NCBI RefSeq assembly: GCF_017876095.1
Contig: NZ_JAGINM010000003.1
Location: 375,491 to 439,490 of the forward strand
Direction: 5' to 3'
From: Azospirillum agricola
GTDB taxonomy: Bacteria > Pseudomonadota > Alphaproteobacteria > Azospirillales > Azospirillaceae
DNA: 64,000 nucleotides
Of this stretch, positions 28,927 to 37,944 are shown one piece after another; the first letter of the stretch is position 1; each line of letters starts with the position of its first letter. Made by a program: the position numbers and the translations under genes. The notes under the pieces were generated by a model, which made no database searches, was not told the origin of the DNA, and saw only the letters and a program-made list of their open reading frames with translations.

Positions 28927-29736
28927 TCAGGCGGCCACCTCGTCCGTCCAGACCCGGAAACCCGTCAGCCTGTTGGGGCCGAAGGTGTGGGTGAGCGGCA
29001 CGTCGGCCGCGTCGCGCCCTTGCGCGATCAGGATGCGTCCGATCCGGGGGGCGTTGTTCCGCGGGTCGAAGACATGCCAGCGGCCGCCGAGATAGACCTC
29101 CATCCAGGCGGCGAAATCCATCGGGGCGTAGGGCGGCGGCAGGCCGATGTCGCTGATGTAGCCGGTGCAGTAGCGCGCGGGAATGTTCATGGCGCGGCAG
29201 AAGGCGATGGCGAGATGGGCGTAGTCGCGGCAGACCCCGCGCTTCTCGGCGTAGGTCTGGGCGGCGGTGCGGGTCGGGCGCGAATGCTCGTAGCCGAAAC
29301 TCACGTGCGTGTGGACGAAGTCGCAGATCGCCTGCACCCGCGCCCAGCCCGGCGGGGTGCCCGCGAACAGCCGCCACGCCTCGTCCGACAGGACATCGGT
29401 TTCGCAATAGCGGCTGCCCAGCAGGAACAGCAGGGTGTCGGCCGGCAACGCGTCGACGCGGTGCTGTTCGGCGCCGGGCTCGGCCGCGTCGGGGGTTCCG
29501 CTGTCCCGGATGATGCTGTCGGCGCCGATGGTGACGGAGCCGGCGGGCGCCACCAGCCGGCTGCACCAGTTGCCGAAGCTGTCGCGGTAGCCCTGGATCG
29601 GCGCCGGCACGCTGGTGACGATGTGGTCGGGCCGTTCCAGGTCGCCGACGCGCGAATAGTGCACGTTCAGCATGACGATCATCGGCGTGGGGGCGGGAAA
29701 GTCGAAGTTCAGCTGGTAACCCAGGCGTATGCGCAT
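28927..29736 (-). CDS. transglutaminase-like cysteine peptidase-fold protein
   Basis: A 269-residue member of the bacterial transglutaminase-like superfamily (COG1305). An N-terminal beta-sandwich-like part is followed by the core with catalytic Cys in 'EKRGVCRDYAHLAIAFCRA', then 'IPARYCTGY', His in 'GGRWHVFDPRNN' and the Asp after it. Bacterial members are mostly uncharacterised; some act as peptidases or in pathway-linked amidations. It has no signal peptide. It is convergent with the Mg ATPase gene and stands alone. Confidence 0.87.
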   Translation of the reverse strand: MRIRLGYQLNFDFPAPTPMIVMLNVHYSRVGDLERPDHIVTSVPAPIQGYRDSFGNWCSRLVAPAGSVTIGADSIIRDSGTPDAAEPGAEQHRVDALPADTLLFLLGSRYCETDVLSDEAWRLFAGTPPGWARVQAICDFVHTHVSFGYEHSRPTRTAAQTYAEKRGVCRDYAHLAIAFCRAMNIPARYCTGYISDIGLPPPYAPMDFAAWMEVYLGGRWHVFDPRNNAPRIGRILIAQGRDAADVPLTHTFGPNRLTGFRVWTDEVAA

Positions 29737-29814
29737 GATGGCCCTTCAATGAAATCAGTGTGCCGGTGACGAGGCGTGTCGGCGCCGATCCGTGGCTGGA
29801 AGGGATCGGGGCTT

Positions 29815-29925
29815 AGAGTGCCGAACAGAATTCCGTTTTCAGCATCGGTGCCCAATGGGGCCGTCATCCCCGCGAAGGCGGGGATGGCGAGTCGAGAGAC
29901 GACTCAAGCTTCTGTTAGGCGCTCT
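29815..29925. repeat. MITE-like intergenic repeat, short copy
   Basis: A 111-bp element bounded by imperfect inverted ends: AGAGTGCCGAACAGAA on the left, and on the right the complement of AGAGCGCCTAACAGAA. It contains one inner palindrome 'CATCCCCGCGAAGGCGGGGATG'. The left ~42 bp and right ~35 bp match the element at 62173-62341 almost base for base, but the middle part of that copy is absent here. It has no coding capacity. Directly after it a 12-bp unit (GGGTTTCGTATC) is repeated twice at 29948-29971. Confidence 0.8.
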
Positions 29926-30362
29926 CATGGGGCCGGGCTCATGGGCCGGGTTTCGTATCGGGTTTCGTATCGAGGGCCGGAACCCTCGGATGACGGTCCC
30001 GAACCGGCAACGGTCGAGAGCCGCGGCGTGGAGAATGGTGGAGGGCTCGCGCGGCACGATCGGACCTCCCGGCACCTCTTGCGGGATGTTGATCCGATAC
30101 CAGCACATCTGAATGGATTTGGATAGCACTCAACGCCCTGGCCGCCCGGCGTGCCGTGACGCTGGTCAACGCGGGCGGCCGGGAGAGACGGCCGCTGCGG
30201 CGACAGCCTATGCCTGATTATGCACCGCTGGGGTTCACCCAATCCCGCGGTCGGGATCAACCGCGGCAGGTCAGGGCGTCCATTGATGGCACGCGTGCCG
30301 TCGCCCTGGAATCCGCCCGGGAGGCGATCGACGCCGCCTGCAATCCGACATTCGGCTTGGGG
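29926..30362. other. intergenic region downstream of repeat
   Basis: About 440 bp with no reading frame that I can relate to a protein family; overlapping open frames of ~100 codons occur on both strands but show no motif or Shine-Dalgarno. The segment contains the 2 x 12-bp tandem repeat at 29948-29971. It ends at the stop codon of the response regulator gene on the minus strand. Confidence 0.4.
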
Positions 30363-30737
30363 TCACGCGCCGCCGGCTTCGCCGGCGTCACCGGCAAGGA
30401 TCCGCCGTACCGCCGCGACCAGCGAGACCGGTCGGAAAGGCTTCTGAAGAAAGGCCGTGGAGAGTGAGCGCGCCGAGGGCGACAGAGGCAAGGCGCTCAT
30501 GAGGATGACCGGAACGGCCTCCATCCCGGGGCGGTTCCGCGCCGTTGCCACCCATTCCTCTCCCCCCATGCGCGGCATCATCATGTCGCTGACGATCATG
30601 GTGATATCGGGGACGAGAAGAGCCAGCGCCTCGGCGCCGTCCGACGCCTCGATCACCTGATGGCCATCCTCGACCAGCAGCTCGGTCAACAGCATCCGGA
30701 TGACCGCTTCGTCCTCAGCCAGCAGAATCTTGGCCAC
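30363..30737 (-). CDS. single-domain response regulator
   Basis: A 124-residue receiver domain starting with GTG at 30737, preceded by GAGGGAAA. The acidic patch is in 'KILLAEDEAVIRML', the phospho-acceptor Asp in 'MIVSDMMMPRMGG', the switch Ser in 'VILMSALP' and Lys in 'AFLQKPFRP'. There is no output domain. It lies 11 bp downstream of the KaiC-like gene, so the two are probably co-transcribed and work together. The cognate kinase is not adjacent; the only trace is a decayed fragment at 32294. Confidence 0.88.
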   Translation of the reverse strand: MAKILLAEDEAVIRMLLTELLVEDGHQVIEASDGAEALALLVPDITMIVSDMMMPRMGGEEWVATARNRPGMEAVPVILMSALPLSPSARSLSTAFLQKPFRPVSLVAAVRRILAGDAGEAGGA

Positions 30738-30748
30738 GCGCGTTTCCC

Positions 30749-32137
30749 TCAGCCAGCCAAGACGATGCCGGTCGGTCCGATGGTGTAGGTGGTCAGTCGG
30801 GTGTCGAAATCGCGGTCCGGCACCTTGACGATGGACAACATCTTGTGAATGTTCTCGTTGCGCTCGACCAGCCGCATGGTCAACAGATTGTCGATCAAGG
30901 GTGACAGCTCCGCCACACCCAGGGGTGCCGGCGCCGGGGAGTACCCATCCCCCGTCATCGCCGAGGTGTAGAGGGTGGTGACCGCCAACGCCCGCAGCTC
31001 GTTGCCCAGCGCCGTCAGGAATCGGCCCATCCGCCCGCTCTCCACCAAGTTCTGCTGGAACCCGGCGATCCCGTCCACCACCAGCCGCCGCGCCCCGCTG
31101 CGTTCCAACTCGTCCAGCAGCCAGGCGGCGACCTCGTCCACCAGGATTTCCGTCGGCGAGCACCAGTGCAGGTGCAGCACACCGGAGGCTTCCAGCGCGG
31201 CGACGTCCACGCCGATTCCCCGGGCCTTGTGACGAAGCCGGTCAGGACTTTCATAAAAGCCGAGGAACAGGCACGGGGCTTCGGACGTGGCGGCGCCGGC
31301 GAATTGCAGGGCGGCGACGGTCTTGCCGGTCCCCGAGGGCCCGGTGAGCAGGCTGGCGGAGCCGATGGCCAGCCCGCCCTTCAGCATGCGGTCCAGTTTG
31401 GTGATGCCGGTGCTGACGAAGGTTGGGGCGGAGGAGGGCTCCGGTTTGCGTCCGGCCAGCCCTTCCAGACGTGGGTAGACCTCGACGCCGTGTTCGGAGA
31501 TGCGGTAGTGGTGACGGCCGCGCACGGCGTTGCCGCCGCGGAACTTGTGCACCTCCAGCTCTCGGACGACGCGACCCTCGGCCCGGACATCGGTCATTTC
31601 GAGCCAGCCATCGACCATGGTGTATTCCGGACTGCCCGGTTCACGCTTGGCGTTGGTGAGCAGCAGCAGCGTCAGCCCCGTGACATGGGCGTGGGCTTGC
31701 AGCTCGTGCACCAAACGGCGGAAGGCGTGGCTTGAGCCGGCAGCCTCCTCGGCGGCGAACAGGCCGTCGAGCACCACCAGCTCCGCCTTGTGCCGCTCGG
31801 CCTCCGTGCGCACCAGACGCGACAGGCCGGACAGGCCGTTCTTCTCCAACTCGGGGTAACCGCTGACGTAGGTGAGGCGCCCTGCCACGATCTCCGGATC
31901 GAAGAAGGTCATCTGGCCAAGATGGGCCATCATGCGGTCATGTCCTTCGGACAGCAGCGTGATGTAGACGACGCGGCCGTCCTCTCGGATGCGGTGGCTG
32001 GCGATCTGGTTGGCCAGGACCGTCTTACCGGCGCCGGGGAAGCCTTGAAGGATATAGGCGCCACCGCGCAGCAGCCCGCCATCGAGGATCAGATCGAGGC
32101 TGGCAATGCCGGTGGGCAGGCGATCGAGCTTGCGCAT
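30749..32137 (-). CDS. KaiC-like circadian-clock-family ATPase
   Basis: A 462-residue protein with two RecA-like KaiC domains. Walker A motifs are 'GFPGAGKT' (residues 32-39) and 'GPSGTGKT' (about 265), with Walker B strands 'AELVVLDGL' and 'ARRLVVDGI'. Length and double-domain form match the KaiC family found outside cyanobacteria, where KaiA and KaiB are often missing; neither is seen here. Such proteins are thought to act in signalling or stress responses rather than in a true clock. The start at 32137 places 'MRKLDRLPTGI' at the N-terminus; upstream codons do not look family-like. Confidence 0.9.
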   Translation of the reverse strand: MRKLDRLPTGIASLDLILDGGLLRGGAYILQGFPGAGKTVLANQIASHRIREDGRVVYITLLSEGHDRMMAHLGQMTFFDPEIVAGRLTYVSGYPELEKNGLSGLSRLVRTEAERHKAELVVLDGLFAAEEAAGSSHAFRRLVHELQAHAHVTGLTLLLLTNAKREPGSPEYTMVDGWLEMTDVRAEGRVVRELEVHKFRGGNAVRGRHHYRISEHGVEVYPRLEGLAGRKPEPSSAPTFVSTGITKLDRMLKGGLAIGSASLLTGPSGTGKTVAALQFAGAATSEAPCLFLGFYESPDRLRHKARGIGVDVAALEASGVLHLHWCSPTEILVDEVAAWLLDELERSGARRLVVDGIAGFQQNLVESGRMGRFLTALGNELRALAVTTLYTSAMTGDGYSPAPAPLGVAELSPLIDNLLTMRLVERNENIHKMLSIVKVPDRDFDTRLTTYTIGPTGIVLAG

Positions 32138-32293
32138 GGTTCCCTGAAGCGGTTCAAGCGGTGCGTGGCGCCGGGGAAACATACAGGAAAAGGCAATGGC
32201 TTGGCTCACCGCAATTGCGGCCCGACATGCCATTCCGAAGGACCGGAGGATGCCGTGCGCGGAACCCGTCGGACATTGGCCGGTTTTCCGGGC

Positions 32294-32467
32294 ATGGCGA
32301 AGACCCAGGACGATGTGGACGCGACAGCGTCCCTTGAGCGGCTCCGGCGGTGCCAGGCGATCCTGGACCAATTCGCACGAATCACTTCCGAGACGCGGCG
32401 GTCGGATCAGCTGCTTCAAGTGGTCTGCGTGCAAGCGGCGCGGGTCGTGTCCCGAGGCGTGGTGTAG
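32294..32467 (+). pseudogene. N-terminal remnant of a GAF-type sensor kinase
   Basis: A 57-codon fragment beginning 'MAKTQDDVDATASLERLRRC' and ending shortly after 'SDQLLQVVCVQAARVV'. This text resembles the linker and first GAF helix of GAF-domain histidine kinases ('LDQFARIT...LLQLVCVQAARA'), but the frame stops where the GAF domain should begin. It is divergent from the KaiC-like gene over ~155 bp. It may be the remains of the sensor that once phosphorylated the KaiC-linked response regulator. Recognition is by eye from a short segment. Confidence 0.5.
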
Positions 32468-32713
32468 GAGCCTGGGCGCTCCTCATTCCTCGAAGCGGTG
32501 TTCGTCGAGCAGGCGGGCCTCCCCGTGGAGGAAGGCTGCGACCTCCGCCAGGGGGGACACGATCGAGCTGCGCTGCGCACCGCGCTCCGCGCCTGCTGCA
32601 ACCGTTTCAACGAGGCGCTGGGGGTCGAGATCGAGGAGGGCGCCCTGACCCTGCCGCTGGCCCGAGGTGCAGGGTTGGGCATTCGGTCGCAATGACCGTT
32701 GTAATCCGAGACT
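32468..32713. other. short degraded coding-like segment
   Basis: After the sensor fragment an open plus-strand frame continues to 32695, ending '...TLPLARGAGLGIRSQ'. It has coding-like composition, but I cannot assign it to a family with confidence. It may be another decayed gene end. The sulfur island's last gene ends immediately after, on the opposite strand. Confidence 0.35.
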
Positions 32714-33931
32714 TCAGCCTGTAAGGGCAGCGCGGCCGGCGCCGGTCAGGATCATGTCGTTCTGCGGTGCATGGACGCGGGCGCACAGCACATCGCGGTG
32801 ATGGCGCTCCAGTGGGTTGTCGCGCGACAGACCGGGATTGCCGGTGATCTCCAGCGCCCGCGCCACCGCGTCGATGGCGTTGTTGGTGACGGTGTATTTC
32901 ACCAGCAGGCTGTCACTGGACGTCGGCGGGGTACCGCCATCCACCGCCACCGACAGGGAGCGCAACAGCACGCGGTTGGTCAGCAGCAGCGCCTCAATCC
33001 CGCCCAACGCCTCTTGAAGACGGGGAACCGTCGCCAGCGAGGCTCCGGCCAAGCCGGTTGGCTTGCGCGCGTGCAGGAAGCCGACCAGCCAGTTGCGGGC
33101 GGAGCGGGCGACGCCGTCATAGACGCCGCTGAACAGGGTGGCCATCCAGGCGGTGGCTACCGCGTCGGGAGCCGCCCAGCCGGCTGGCGGGCGAAGCGCG
33201 CCGGCATGGTCGTCGGGAACGAAGACATCGGTGAACACCACCTCGTGGCTGCCGCTGGCCCGCATTCCGATATGGTTCCAGGTCTCGCGCACCTCGATGC
33301 CCTGTTCGGCAAGGCCAGTGCCGCGCGGAACCACCCAAGTGCCGACCCGTGGCTCGGCCTCGTCGGTGCGGGCCCAGACGCCGAGCCAGGACAGCGCCGG
33401 AATGCCGGTGGAATAGATCTTGGTGCCGGAGATAAGCCAGCCGCCCGGCACCTTGCGCGCTACGGTGGCCGGCAGGCCGCCACGGTGGGGCGTTCCCAGC
33501 TCCGGTTCCACCCGCAGGATGTTGATCAGACCGCCATCGGTCGCCGCAGAACGGGCGATGGGCTCGCGCAGCGCCTCCGCCCAGGCGGGACCGCGCCAGA
33601 GCTGGCTGTGGATGACATAATGCAGCACCAGAACCAGCGCGGTGGACGGCTCGCCGCGCGCGATCCCGTTCACCACCGCCAGCGCGTCGCGCAGCCCGCC
33701 GCCCTTGCCCCCGAACGCGGTGGGGGACACCAGCGCCAGCAGCCCGGATTCCCGCAGCCGGTCGAAATTCTCGAAGGGGAAGCTGGCGGCGGCGTCATGC
33801 TCGGCGGCGCGCAGGGCGAACTCAGCGGCCAGATCGGCGATGAGCGACGGATTGGCCAGAGGGGCGGTGCCGGCCTCGCCAAGGACGGCGCCAAACGGGG
33901 CAGCCGGGAAGGGCGGATCGTCGAAGGGCAT
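32714..33931 (-). CDS. acyl-CoA dehydrogenase-fold flavoprotein (SfnC/DszC-like)
   Basis: A 405-residue flavoprotein of the acyl-CoA dehydrogenase superfamily. It has the helical N-terminal domain ('ENFDRLRESGLLALVSPTAFGG'), a beta-domain with 'GWLISGTKIYSTG' and 'WNHIGMRASGSHEVVF', and the C-terminal helical bundle. Sequence style and sulfur-island context point to the group of FMNH2-dependent monooxygenases/oxidoreductases such as SfnC or DszC rather than a beta-oxidation enzyme. An alternative is a desulfinase of the Acd (3-sulfinopropionyl-CoA) kind. It is the last gene of an eight-gene operon. Confidence 0.82.
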   Translation of the reverse strand: MPFDDPPFPAAPFGAVLGEAGTAPLANPSLIADLAAEFALRAAEHDAAASFPFENFDRLRESGLLALVSPTAFGGKGGGLRDALAVVNGIARGEPSTALVLVLHYVIHSQLWRGPAWAEALREPIARSAATDGGLINILRVEPELGTPHRGGLPATVARKVPGGWLISGTKIYSTGIPALSWLGVWARTDEAEPRVGTWVVPRGTGLAEQGIEVRETWNHIGMRASGSHEVVFTDVFVPDDHAGALRPPAGWAAPDAVATAWMATLFSGVYDGVARSARNWLVGFLHARKPTGLAGASLATVPRLQEALGGIEALLLTNRVLLRSLSVAVDGGTPPTSSDSLLVKYTVTNNAIDAVARALEITGNPGLSRDNPLERHHRDVLCARVHAPQNDMILTGAGRAALTG

Positions 33932-33964
33932 GGCGGGCGGCTCCGCGGTGAGGGAAGAAGGAGA

Positions 33965-34957
33965 TCAGGCGAGATCGACCGTGATCCGCCCGGCGAAGCG
34001 CTGGCTGTCGGTGGAGCGCTTGATGACCGACACGCTCTTCAGTTCGTCGGTGTAGAGTGCCAGCTGCTGGCGCAGTTCGTCGCCGATGGGGGTGACGTTG
34101 TGGGCGTGGCTGCGCAGCATCGCCTCCAGCTCCTCCACCGGGAATTTCGGGGCGAAGGGGGCGTAGGCCGCGGCGGCGGCGCGCGGATCGGCATAGGCGG
34201 CGTGCTGCGCTTCGATCAGCGCGGTGGTCAGCGCCTTGGCCGCCGGGCGGTTGTCGCGAAGCAGGCTGCCGCGCACGCCGACGAGGCAGCAGGTGCGGGT
34301 GGCGAACTCGCCGCAGACATTGTTGGTGATCTCCACCATCTGCGGATTCTTGGTCTGGCTCCAAACCAGCGGGTCGCCGTCGGCGATGGCGTGGATTTCC
34401 CCCTTCTCCACCGCCAGACCCAGCAGGTCGGCGGGGAACTGACGCCATTCGACGTCCTTGTTGGGGTCGAGGCCGAACTTGGTCAGCACGACCGAGAAGA
34501 AGTTCTTCGACGGGCTGGCCATGTCGCTGACGCCGATCACCTTGCCCGGCAGGTCGAGCACCGTCTTCACTCCCGCCGCCTTGGCCCCGAACAGCCGCAT
34601 GCAGCCGCCATGCAGGCCGGCGGAGATCTTCACGTCGAAGCCCTGTTCCAGCGGCTTCAGCCAGCGCAGCGCCATGCCGACGCCGGCATCGGCCTTGCCG
34701 GTGGCGATGGCCTCCAGCAGTTGGTCGGTGGAGCCGGTGAAGTTGACCAGCTCGACCTCCAGCCCGTGCTTCTTGAACAGGTCGAGCTGGAAGGCCAGCG
34801 GCACGGCGGAGAAGCAGACCGCACCCGCGTTCCAGGACAGGCGCAGCGGTTCCGCCGCCACCGCCCGGCGGCGCAGCACGAAGGGGGCGGCGAGGGCGAC
34901 GGCACCGGCGGCGATCAGGCCGCGGCGGGACAGGGAAAGGGCCGGTTTCGCAATCAT
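33965..34957 (-). CDS. ABC transporter substrate-binding protein (NMT1/SsuA-like)
   Basis: A 330-residue periplasmic binding protein with a twin-arginine-like signal ('SRRGLIAAGAVALAAPFVLRR'). The body shows 'AVPLAFQLDLFKKHGLEVELVNFTGS', 'EAIATGKADAGVGMALRWLKPLEQG' and 'CMRLFGAKAAGVKTVLDLPGK', typical of the nitrate/sulfonate/taurine family. No permease gene accompanies it; it could share the SsuBC-like system of the same operon (39011-40675). Conserved Cys and Gly-rich loops give no ligand clue. Confidence 0.87.
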   Translation of the reverse strand: MIAKPALSLSRRGLIAAGAVALAAPFVLRRRAVAAEPLRLSWNAGAVCFSAVPLAFQLDLFKKHGLEVELVNFTGSTDQLLEAIATGKADAGVGMALRWLKPLEQGFDVKISAGLHGGCMRLFGAKAAGVKTVLDLPGKVIGVSDMASPSKNFFSVVLTKFGLDPNKDVEWRQFPADLLGLAVEKGEIHAIADGDPLVWSQTKNPQMVEITNNVCGEFATRTCCLVGVRGSLLRDNRPAAKALTTALIEAQHAAYADPRAAAAAYAPFAPKFPVEELEAMLRSHAHNVTPIGDELRQQLALYTDELKSVSVIKRSTDSQRFAGRITVDLA

Positions 34958-34995
34958 CGGTCAGGGGCTTTCGCGAAGGATGGGGCGGGGCGGGG

Positions 34996-35781
34996 TCAGT
35001 CGAGCAGATCGGGTTCGGCCGCGACGATCCATTCCCAAAGCGGGTGGAAATTGTAGGCGCCGCCTTGGTGGGTGCCGACCTGGGAACGGGTGAGCAGGGC
35101 CGTCTCATGGTCGATGGGCTGGGGCCGGCCGGCGGCCTCCGCCAGCAATTGGGTGTGGGCGGCGTTGTCGGCACTGATGAACCACCAGGCCGCGGCCTCC
35201 ACGCTCGGGCCGACGGTCAGCAGCCCGTGGTTCTTGAGGATCGCCAGCTTTTTGTCGCCCAGCGCCTCCACCAGCCGGTTGCCCTCGCCTTCGGTCAGGA
35301 CGACGCCGGAATAGGGATCGAAGATCACCTGATCCTCGTAGAAGGCGGCGGCATCCTGGCTCAGCGGGGCGAGCGGCAGGCCAAGCGCCGACCACGCCTT
35401 GCCATAGGTCGAATGGGTGTGGGCGGCGGCGATCACGTCGGGCCGCGCCCGGTGGATGGCGGAATGGATGGTGAAGCCGGCCTGATTGATGGCGCGGTCG
35501 CCCTGAAGGATGTTGCCGTCGCCATCGACCAGATGCAGGTCCGACACCCGGATGGTGCGGAAATGCTGGCCCAGCGGGTTGATCCAGAAGCGGTCGGGAT
35601 ATTCCGGATCGCGGGCGGTGACATGGCCGGCCAGCCCCTGGTCGAAGCCATAGCGGCCGAACAGGCGGAAGGTGGCCACCAGCCGCTGCTTGCGGTGCTG
35701 CCGCTCCTCCTCGACGCTGCTGTGGCTGACCGGATCGACCGGCGGCCAGAATTTGCGCGGTCTCGGCTGGATGTGGGTCAT
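34996..35781 (-). CDS. class II aldolase/adducin family protein
   Basis: A 261-residue cytosolic protein of the class II aldolase/adducin fold. The zinc-binding pair is in 'VIAAAHTHSTYGKAWSALG' and a third His in 'KNHGLLTVGPSV'; 'GLAGHVTARDPEYPDRFWINPLG' is the usual N-terminal text. The family splits phosphorylated or free keto-acids and sugars, and many sulfonate or aromatic clusters carry uncharacterised members. It sits between a hydroxyacid dehydrogenase and a binding protein, so it may act on a C2-C3 carbon product after desulfonation; this is inference. Confidence 0.88.
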   Translation of the reverse strand: MTHIQPRPRKFWPPVDPVSHSSVEEERQHRKQRLVATFRLFGRYGFDQGLAGHVTARDPEYPDRFWINPLGQHFRTIRVSDLHLVDGDGNILQGDRAINQAGFTIHSAIHRARPDVIAAAHTHSTYGKAWSALGLPLAPLSQDAAAFYEDQVIFDPYSGVVLTEGEGNRLVEALGDKKLAILKNHGLLTVGPSVEAAAWWFISADNAAHTQLLAEAAGRPQPIDHETALLTRSQVGTHQGGAYNFHPLWEWIVAAEPDLLD

Positions 35782-35808
35782 CGGAAAAAGGCTCCGTCGG
35801 GAAAGGGG

Positions 35809-36768
35809 TCAATAGCCGGCGCGGGCATTCACCACGTCGCGCAACGGTCCGCCGCGCGCGTAGGCGTCGAGATTGGCGAGGATGCGGTCGCCGAGCCGCC
35901 GGTCGAAATCGGGGTCGGACCATGAGACATGCGGCGTCAGGCGGATGCCGGGGTGGCTGTAGAAGGGATGGCCGGCGGGCAGCGGCTCGGGATCGGTGAC
36001 GTCCAGCGTGGCGCCGGCGATCCGCCCGTTATCGATGGCGGTGAGCAGCGCCTGCTGGTCGACCAGCGCGCCGCGCGCGACATTGACCAGATGCAGCCCC
36101 GGCTTGGCCTGGGCCAGCAGCCCGGCGCCGACCAGCCCGCGGGTGGCGGCGGTCAGCGGCAGGGCCAGAACCAGATGGTCGCTGGCCGCCGCCAAATCCT
36201 CCAGCCGGTCGAACGGCTCGACGCCCGGCTCCGGCACCACCCACCCCGAACGGCGCACCGCCCCGACGGTCAGACCGAAAGCGCTCGCCCGCTCGGCGAC
36301 GGCCCGGCCGATGGCGCCGAAACCGGCCAGCCCCAACCGCTTGCCGGACAGTCCGCCAAGCGTCTCGCGCCGCCAATCCTCCGGTCCTTGCAGGCGGATG
36401 GCGTCCCACCGCTTCTCGAAGGACAGGATGGCGGTCATCACGTAATCGGCGATGGCGACCGCCGACACGCCTCGGGCGCAGGTGACGATGTGCCGTCCTT
36501 CCAGCAACCAGGGAGGATAGAAGTCCATGCCGGTGGAGGCCGACTGGATCCAGCGCAGGCCTTCACCCCAGCCCGGGGGCAGCTTGGCGGGGGCCGCGTC
36601 CCACCCGATCAGCGGCCGGGTCAGCAGCACCTCGACCCCGGCCGGCAGATCCCAGGGGGCGCGCCCCACCCCATGCGCCAGCACCGTCGGCCGGCAGGGG
36701 TGCGCGGCGATGCGCGCCCCCACCACGGGGCCAAGCTGGTTGAGGATCAGCGGGGAGCGGGTCGCCAC
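35809..36768 (-). CDS. D-2-hydroxyacid dehydrogenase family protein
   Basis: A 319-residue NAD(P)-binding D-isomer 2-hydroxyacid dehydrogenase. The nucleotide-binding motif is 'LGLAGFGAIGRAVAERA', followed by the catalytic Arg region 'LVNVARGALVDQQAL', Glu near 'DVTDPEPLPAGHPF' and His in 'RLTPHVSWS'. The start is a GTG at 36768 with an AG-rich tract before it, seven bases after the monooxygenase stop; the frame upstream merely overlaps that gene. Likely substrates are glyoxylate, hydroxypyruvate or sulfolactate-type acids. The exact one is unknown. Confidence 0.88.
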   Translation of the reverse strand: MATRSPLILNQLGPVVGARIAAHPCRPTVLAHGVGRAPWDLPAGVEVLLTRPLIGWDAAPAKLPPGWGEGLRWIQSASTGMDFYPPWLLEGRHIVTCARGVSAVAIADYVMTAILSFEKRWDAIRLQGPEDWRRETLGGLSGKRLGLAGFGAIGRAVAERASAFGLTVGAVRRSGWVVPEPGVEPFDRLEDLAAASDHLVLALPLTAATRGLVGAGLLAQAKPGLHLVNVARGALVDQQALLTAIDNGRIAGATLDVTDPEPLPAGHPFYSHPGIRLTPHVSWSDPDFDRRLGDRILANLDAYARGGPLRDVVNARAGY

Positions 36769-36775
36769 CTTGCTC

Positions 36776-37900
36776 TCACTCCGCCGCGACGGCCTGGGCG
36801 CGCTGGCGCTCGGCCACCAGCTGGCGGACGCGCGGCAGCAGTTCCCGGCCATAGGCGATGGCGTCGGGCAACGGGTCGAAGCCGCGGATCAGGAAGGTGG
36901 TGACGCCGAGATCGTGGTAATCCAGCAGGGCGTCCGCCACCTGATCCGGCGTGCCGACCAGCGAGGTGGAGTTGCCCTTCGCCCCGGTCAGGCCGGCGAT
37001 GGCGGTCCACAGGCGCTTGTCGTGGCGGTGGCCCTTGTCTGCGATGGCCAGAAGGCGGCGGGCACCCTCGTTGTTCGGCGGCTCGCCGCGGCTGAAGCCG
37101 GTCTTGTCGAGCAGCGCCTTGGCCTTTTCATAGATGGCGTCGGCCTTGGCCCAGGCGGCCTCCTCGGTGTCGGCCAGGATCGGGCGCAGCGACAGGCTGA
37201 AGGCCGGCTGCGGACGGCCCGCCTTGGCGACGGCGGCGCGCACGCGGGCCAGCAGCTCGCGCACCTGATCGTGGGTCTCGCCCCACACCGCATAGGTGTC
37301 GGCGTGGCGCCCCGCCACCTCGACGGCGGCGGACGACGCGCCGGCGATCCACACCGGGATGCCCGACGGGTTGTAGGGCTTCACATGGGAGAATGCCTTC
37401 TCGACGCGGTAATATTTGCCCTCGTAATCGAAGGGGGTGTCGCTGGTCCATTCGGCGCGGACGATGTCGAGGAATTCCGACGTGCGGGCGTAGCGGTCGT
37501 CCTTGTCCTCCACGACATTTCCATCGCGGGCCAGCTCGCCGCGCTCGGCGCCGGTGATGACGTTGATGGCGACACGGCCGCGGCTCAGCTGATCGAGCGT
37601 GGCGAATTGGCGGGCCAGGATGGTCGGAGCCTGGAAGCCGGGGCGGTGGGCGATCAGCACGCCCAGCCGGTCGGTGACGTTGGTGATGTGTTGGCTGACC
37701 TGCAAGCTGTCGGGGGCATCGGCGTGGAAGGCCTGAAGCACGGCGTCGAAGCCGCCCAGTTCATGCGCCTTGGCCGTCGTCTCGATATAGTCGCGGTCGA
37801 CCACCGGCCCCTGGCGCGGGATGATCTCCGACGAATTGTGGTTGCCGACGAAACCGACGAAGCGGAGCGGGTGGGCGATGGAGCTGTGGGCGGTGGTCAT
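36776..37900 (-). CDS. LLM-class flavin-dependent monooxygenase (SsuD-like)
   Basis: A 374-residue luciferase-like (bacterial luciferase/SsuD/NtaA) oxygenase with the TIM-barrel text 'GGFDAVLQAFHADAPDSLQ', 'PTILARQFATLDQLSRGRVAINVITG' and 'YEGKYYRVEKAF'. Members use FMNH2 and O2 to cleave C-S bonds of alkanesulfonates, releasing sulfite and aldehyde. Length and position among SsuABC-like genes support that role, although the exact substrate range is unknown. AAAGGGGA precedes the ATG. No SsuE-type flavin reductase is adjacent; the nitroreductase at 49636 or a distant enzyme must supply FMNH2. Confidence 0.92.
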   Translation of the reverse strand: MTTAHSSIAHPLRFVGFVGNHNSSEIIPRQGPVVDRDYIETTAKAHELGGFDAVLQAFHADAPDSLQVSQHITNVTDRLGVLIAHRPGFQAPTILARQFATLDQLSRGRVAINVITGAERGELARDGNVVEDKDDRYARTSEFLDIVRAEWTSDTPFDYEGKYYRVEKAFSHVKPYNPSGIPVWIAGASSAAVEVAGRHADTYAVWGETHDQVRELLARVRAAVAKAGRPQPAFSLSLRPILADTEEAAWAKADAIYEKAKALLDKTGFSRGEPPNNEGARRLLAIADKGHRHDKRLWTAIAGLTGAKGNSTSLVGTPDQVADALLDYHDLGVTTFLIRGFDPLPDAIAYGRELLPRVRQLVAERQRAQAVAAE

Positions 37901-37944
37901 GGCGGCGGTCCCCTTTTTGCGTGACGAGGGCGTTGGGAGAGGAT

